A program made the translations under genes and the position numbers. Shown one piece after another: positions 60,325-64,000 of a stretch of 64,000 nucleotides of DNA; positions within the stretch are counted from its first letter, which is position 1; each line of letters opens with the position of its first letter. A model generated the notes under the pieces. That model saw only the letters and a program-made list of their open reading frames with translations. It did not search any database and was not told the DNA's origin. Source of the stretch: Actinoplanes cyaneus (GTDB taxonomy: Bacteria > Actinomycetota > Actinomycetes > Mycobacteriales > Micromonosporaceae); contig NZ_BOMH01000019.1 in NCBI RefSeq assembly GCF_016862095.1, positions 62,001 through 126,000 of the forward strand, given 5' to 3'.

Positions 60325-61746
60325 TCAGACAGCGGTCGCGCGGGCCCGCATGGCCGACAGGTAGGAGGCGTAACTCCAGGTCAGGTTGTTGACGCTGCGC
60401 CGGTAGCCGGTCGTGCCGTCGAACTGCTCGGAGAGCTCGAAGTTGTCGCTGTGACACACGACGGCCTGCATCATGGCGTCCCCGGTCGCGATCAGGGCGT
60501 CGGCCGCGTCACCGGCCGCTGTGGACGCGACGACGGCGGACTGGGCGAAGAACGGGGCGGACAGGTCGTCGAGCGGGATCCGCCCCGACGACCTGATCTG
60601 CGCCGCGAGCCGGTAGTGCAGCTCCGCCACGTTGCACGTGGACAGGGCCCAGGGATGGCCGCCGAGCACGGGGTGGGCGGTGTCGCCGTCGTACACGTCG
60701 GCGGGGTACCTGCCGAAGAGCGGCCCGAGGCCCAGCTCCCGGTCGGCCTTGTTGATGGGATAGAAGGCGGCGCCGCCCTCCTCCCACTGGGAACGCAACT
60801 GGGCGGCGGTGGCCAGCATCCTGGTGTCGGTGCAGGGCACCGCCCCGTACAGGCACGCCTGGACGATGTCGATGTTCGGGTCGTACCCGCCGGTCGCCGG
60901 GCGCTGCGGCGTCGGCGGACCGCCACCACCGGGGATCGCCATCACGCTGATGTACTTGCTGCCGTCCCAGTGGCTGTCGAGCGCCTCACGCAACCGGGCC
61001 GCGGCCGGCCGGAGCGCGTCCGGCTTGTCGATCCCGGCGATCGGCGTGGCCAGCACCTCCTCGAAGCAGCGCAGCTGGGCGGCGCGGGCGAAGAAGCTGT
61101 AGCCGATGTGTTCCTCCCACAGATTGGTCGTGGGCTCCTCGTACGCGGTCAGCAGGAAGGCGACGTTCGCGTTGACGAGGGCCGCGGCGATCTTCTGAGT
61201 GCCGGGGTCCAGCCGGTCGAAAGCCGTCAGGATCGTGACCGTCTGCAGGGCCGGCCCGTCGTTCTGCTCCGTCCACGCCCGGGACTCCCCCGCGATGGTG
61301 AAGCACGCGTGGCCCTTGGTCGGATGTGCGTTGGAGTAGCAGAGGTCGGCGAACTGAACGTAGTCGTTGAGGACCGGGACCACCCCGCCCGGCCGTGCCG
61401 GCAGGTTCGACCTGGCGACCTCCATGGCGGTGATCGCGCCGTCGCGTACCCAGTTGAAGACGTAGTCCTCGTCGATGCCGGGAGTCTCGGCCGGGAAGGA
61501 GGGAGCCGCGATGACGCAACCCGGCTTGGAATTCCTGGAAATGTCTCCGGGCGCCTGCGGGTCGCTGAAGGTGAAACCCTCACTGGCGATGTTGCGGAGC
61601 ATGAGCGCATACATGAGCGGCACCAGAGAGGGAAGGTCGATCGTCCCGGGCGCCAACGCGTTCTGGACGTGCGCTCGCGGCTGGAAGGTGGCGTCCGAGC
61701 GGTTGGTGCGGGCGGGCATGGTGCCATTGGTCGTGGAATTGGACAT
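60325..61746 (-). CDS. GH15 glucoamylase-like glycoside hydrolase
   Basis: A 473-residue glucoamylase-fold protein with the (alpha/alpha)6 barrel of family GH15: GIDEDYVFNWVRDGAITAMEV near residue 90 (substrate-binding Arg-Asp), TNLWEEHIGYSFFARAAQ around 205 (catalytic general acid Glu region), and LGGHPWALSTCNVAELHY around 385. It releases glucose from maltooligosaccharides, trehalose-like or other alpha-glucosides. No signal sequence, so intracellular. AAAGGTG lies upstream of the ATG. First gene of the operon, 76 nt before the GMC gene. Confidence 0.87.
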   Translation of the reverse strand: MSNSTTNGTMPARTNRSDATFQPRAHVQNALAPGTIDLPSLVPLMYALMLRNIASEGFTFSDPQAPGDISRNSKPGCVIAAPSFPAETPGIDEDYVFNWVRDGAITAMEVARSNLPARPGGVVPVLNDYVQFADLCYSNAHPTKGHACFTIAGESRAWTEQNDGPALQTVTILTAFDRLDPGTQKIAAALVNANVAFLLTAYEEPTTNLWEEHIGYSFFARAAQLRCFEEVLATPIAGIDKPDALRPAAARLREALDSHWDGSKYISVMAIPGGGGPPTPQRPATGGYDPNIDIVQACLYGAVPCTDTRMLATAAQLRSQWEEGGAAFYPINKADRELGLGPLFGRYPADVYDGDTAHPVLGGHPWALSTCNVAELHYRLAAQIRSSGRIPLDDLSAPFFAQSAVVASTAAGDAADALIATGDAMMQAVVCHSDNFELSEQFDGTTGYRRSVNNLTWSYASYLSAMRARATAV

Positions 61747-62403
61747 CGACGCTCACCTTTCTGTTTGTCGAGCGGATCCGGCTGCCGGCAGTGGTGCCAC
61801 CGCGCCGTCGATCCGTCGCCCTCGTGATCGAGCAGGGCCGGCCCTCAGGGCCCACGGGGCAGGCGTGAACGCCCGCGCCGCCGCGGTCCGAGTGAGGCTC
61901 CCCTATCGCTTCATGCCAGGTGGAGGGGCAGACAGCGACCCGGACCGGCCCCCTCGTCGCCGCCCGGGACGCGTGGTGCCGCCGGTCCCCGTCGCCGTCG
62001 GCTGTCCGCGCAACTCCACACGATCCCCGCGTAGGCAGTGAGCCCACAACCCCCGCGCGTCTCGGAAGTTGACGGATCTACGACGCGTTTTACTGAATTG
62101 CGCAAGAAGTAGCCTGGCTTGCCTGACGCTGATCCATAAATCATCCGTGGCGGATGATCCGACCATTCATGGTCATCGACCGAAACCGCCGTAGATCCTT
62201 TTCCGATAACGACTGGGAGCACTTTCATGGTCCCCGATCATCGACTCCCGGGCGCAGATCCGACATCGGCGTACCGGGAATTGAATGAGCCTATAAAAGG
62301 TCACATAACAGATACGGTGAGCCGGCTGCCCGGTGTACGCCGCCGGACGGCCGGGCATGGCATAGATTCCTCACACCACCTGGTCACCGCGAAGGAGCCG
62401 AAC
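61747..62403. promoter_or_regulatory. 657-bp control region of the sugar-oxidation operon and DUF2277 gene
   Basis: The part from 62040 to 62330 is clearly more AT-rich than its surroundings. It holds ATCATCCG-TGG-CGGATGAT (62140-62158) and GACCAT-TC-ATGGTC (62161-62174), two perfect inverted repeats 2 nt apart, about 400 bp ahead of the glucoamylase start. TTGAAT (62281-62286) may belong to a DUF2277 promoter. No gene is seen. Confidence 0.5.
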
Positions 62404-62673
62404 GTGTGCCGGAACATCCACCAGCTGCACAACTTCGAACCGCCGGCGACGCCGGACGAGGTACAGGCCGCGGCGTTGCAGTACGTCCGGAAAGTCGCCG
62501 GCGCGACCCGCCCCTCACAGGCGAATCAGGCCGTTTTCGATGAGGCGGTGGCGGCGATCGCGGCGGCGACCCAGGCGCTGCTGGACGGCCTGGTGACGAC
62601 CGCGCCGCCCAAGGACCGCGAGGTCGAGGCCGCGAAGGCCCGCGCCCGCGCCGAGAAGCGCTACGCGTCCTGA
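62404..62673 (+). CDS. DUF2277 family protein
   Basis: An 89-residue protein of the DUF2277 family (CRNIHQLHNFEPPATPDEV; QYVRKVAGATRPSQANQAVF), small, helical and of unknown function. The GTG before CRNIHQ is chosen because homologues begin here and GAAGGAG lies 7 nt upstream; longer in-frame extensions are not conserved-looking. It stands alone and converges on the flavin monooxygenase gene. Confidence 0.88.
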   Translation: MCRNIHQLHNFEPPATPDEVQAAALQYVRKVAGATRPSQANQAVFDEAVAAIAAATQALLDGLVTTAPPKDREVEAAKARARAEKRYAS

Positions 62674-62782
62674 CCGGCGCCCCGGGCCCCGGCTCGGGAG
62701 ACGACAGGTGAGGTCGTCATCCGGCACCGGCGAGAAGACACCGCGGCTCGTCGCTCTCGGCACGGCCGTGATCAGCCGGTTG

Positions 62783-63841
62783 TCAGGCGAGACTCCGGCG
62801 CAGGGCGGGCAGGACCGACTCGCCGAACGGGATGACGTCGGCGTGATAGTCCGGGAAGATCAGCATCAGGCCGTCGAGCTCGGCGGTCGTCATGATCTGC
62901 TCGATGCGCTCGGTGACCGTCTCCGGGCGGCCGGTCACGTAGGCCGTCTGGAACGCCTGTTCCCCGGTGGCGCCCTCGGCCCAGTCGCGGGCCGCGTCGA
63001 GGGGGATGCCCCACGACGCGCGCATGCCGGCCAGGGCGACCTTGTCGAGGCCCTCGGCGTAACGGGCCGCCTTGTCCGCCGCGGCGGCATCGGTCTCGTC
63101 CATGACGACGGTGAGCATCGAGTAGGTCTTGACCGTGCGCCCGAAGTCGGCGGCCCGGTCGTGGACCGAGCGGGAATAGTCGCGCATCTGGTCGAGGTTG
63201 TCGGCGCTCAGGAAGGCGCCGTCGGCGTACCGGGCCTGGAACTCGCGGCCCCTCTCCGACCGCCCGGCGCTGATCAGGGTCGGCCGCTTCGAGGGATGCG
63301 GGCGTGATTCGCACTCCTGGAGAGTGAAGAAGTCCCCCTTCATCGTCACCGCGTCCTCGGTCCAGAGCCGGATCACCGCGACCATCCACTCCTCCGTCAT
63401 CCGGTAGCGCTCGTCGTGCGACAGCTCCGGATCCCAGAGGCCCATCTGGGCGAACTCGGCGGCGTAGGAGCCGTTGACGACGTTCATCCCGGCCCGGCCG
63501 CCCGAGACCTCCTGCAGGGTGGTGAACATCTTGGCGGCGAGCGCGGGATGGAAGACGTTCGCGTGCACGGTGGCCCAGATGTCGACGGTGCTGGTCGCCT
63601 CGGCCAGGGCCGACATCATCGTCATCGACTCGAGCGTGCGGCCCCAGTGGTCGGTGCTGCCGCCGAAGCCCTTCCATTTCGCCATCGACATGATGAAGTC
63701 GAGCCCGATCGCCTCGGCGTCGAGCGCCACCCGGCGGTTGTAGGCGTAGGTCGCCTCGGGATGTGGCGCCGATCGGGAGATCATCCAGCCGCCGTTGCCG
63801 ATCGGGAGGAAGACACCGAACTCCTTCGCCGGGTTGCTCAT
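62783..63841 (-). CDS. LLM class flavin monooxygenase, RutA-like
   Basis: A 352-residue luciferase-like monooxygenase close to the pyrimidine oxygenase RutA: FGVFLPIGNGGWMIS, FIMSMAKWKGFGGSTDHWG, SGGRAGMNVVNGSYAAEFAQMG and LMLIFPDYHADVIPFGE correspond to RutA segments. RutA opens the uracil ring using FMN and O2. No other rut genes (rutB, C, D, F) are visible, so it may act on another heterocycle or amide. ATG start at 63841; the promoter is in the last 150 bases of the window. Confidence 0.85.
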   Translation of the reverse strand: MSNPAKEFGVFLPIGNGGWMISRSAPHPEATYAYNRRVALDAEAIGLDFIMSMAKWKGFGGSTDHWGRTLESMTMMSALAEATSTVDIWATVHANVFHPALAAKMFTTLQEVSGGRAGMNVVNGSYAAEFAQMGLWDPELSHDERYRMTEEWMVAVIRLWTEDAVTMKGDFFTLQECESRPHPSKRPTLISAGRSERGREFQARYADGAFLSADNLDQMRDYSRSVHDRAADFGRTVKTYSMLTVVMDETDAAAADKAARYAEGLDKVALAGMRASWGIPLDAARDWAEGATGEQAFQTAYVTGRPETVTERIEQIMTTAELDGLMLIFPDYHADVIPFGESVLPALRRSLA

Positions 63842-64000
63842 GGCGCGGTCCGGATCGCGATGCGCACGTCAGTGGCGGTGCCGGTCCTGCTGCTCCTCAT
63901 CGACACCCCCGAGCCGAGTGGTTTCCGGCAAGTAAAACACCTTCACCCTCGGCCGTCGTTCGCTTCCGCGACGGAATCGGCAACATCCGCGACGGAATCG

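Noticed and set aside
62227..62403. N-terminal extension of the DUF2277 protein
   Set aside because: Homologues begin at the CRNIHQ segment, and a good ribosome site precedes the internal GTG; the upstream part is AT-rich regulatory DNA.

Overview
The window is very GC-rich actinobacterial DNA: GTG starts are common, many neighbouring genes overlap by 4 nt (ATGA/GTGA), and it carries SARP, AfsA, DUF6230/DUF6114 and cydABDC genes. A Micromonosporaceae-like (Actinoplanes-type) or Streptomyces-like chromosome fits best; this is inferred from gene content only. I find 52 protein-coding genes, one of them cut by the left edge. I see no rRNA, tRNA, CRISPR array or intact insertion sequence.

Layout. 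1-12.1 kb: the end of a secreted M6-type peptidase-like protein; a cyclase-family hydrolase divergent from a MerR-VIT/VWA pair across a perfect 25-bp operator; a membrane-anchored ricin-type lectin; a DUF2000/AraC pair; an amidohydrolase; an L-lactate permease. 12.2-24.4 kb: one 12-gene minus-strand operon that looks like an undescribed amino-group-carrier-protein (LysW-type) biosynthetic pathway. It holds a homocitrate-synthase-like enzyme, carrier LysW, ligase LysX, reductase LysY, kinase LysZ, a class I glutamine amidotransferase-fold protein, a Glu/Leu dehydrogenase, an acyl-adenylate ligase, a PLP aminotransferase, a fumarylacetoacetase-fold enzyme and two NtaA/SnaA-type flavin monooxygenases. 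The carrier ends in DWGQ rather than the usual DWGE. 24.6-32.8 kb: its probable regulatory and export arm. This contains a maleate-isomerase/decarboxylase-like protein, a response regulator without the phosphorylation residues, an IS701-transposase-derived protein without catalytic aspartates, a MerR/MFS exporter pair, and a complete-looking gamma-butyrolactone signal module (TetR receptor, AfsA synthase, flavin oxidoreductase, HAD phosphatase).

32.8-49.1 kb: a two-gene xanthine-dehydrogenase-type molybdoenzyme; cydABDC, where cydC carries two in-frame palindromic repeats; an orphan CHASE3 histidine kinase; the DUF6230/DUF6114 pair with a terminator between the genes; a SARP-NB-ARC regulator. 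49.1-61.7 kb: a minus-strand run that looks like a carbohydrate-oxidation operon. It encodes glucoamylase-like and GH63-like hydrolases, a GMC flavoprotein with a C-x5-C-x3-C 3Fe-4S motif, a sorbitol-dehydrogenase-type small subunit without Tat signal, a VioB-like ferritin-fold protein, two TIM-barrel sugar isomerase-like proteins, an MBL hydrolase, a 2-oxoacid decarboxylase and an EthD-like protein. 61.7-64 kb: DUF2277 and a RutA-like flavin monooxygenase.

How it may work together (inference): the butyrolactone module, the phosphorylation-independent regulator and the SARP would switch on the carrier-protein operon. There an acid or amino acid is built while tethered to the 61-residue carrier, phosphorylated, reduced and aminated, then released, N-oxygenated or adenylated, and exported by the MFS pump. 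The sugar-oxidation operon appears to be a separate system.
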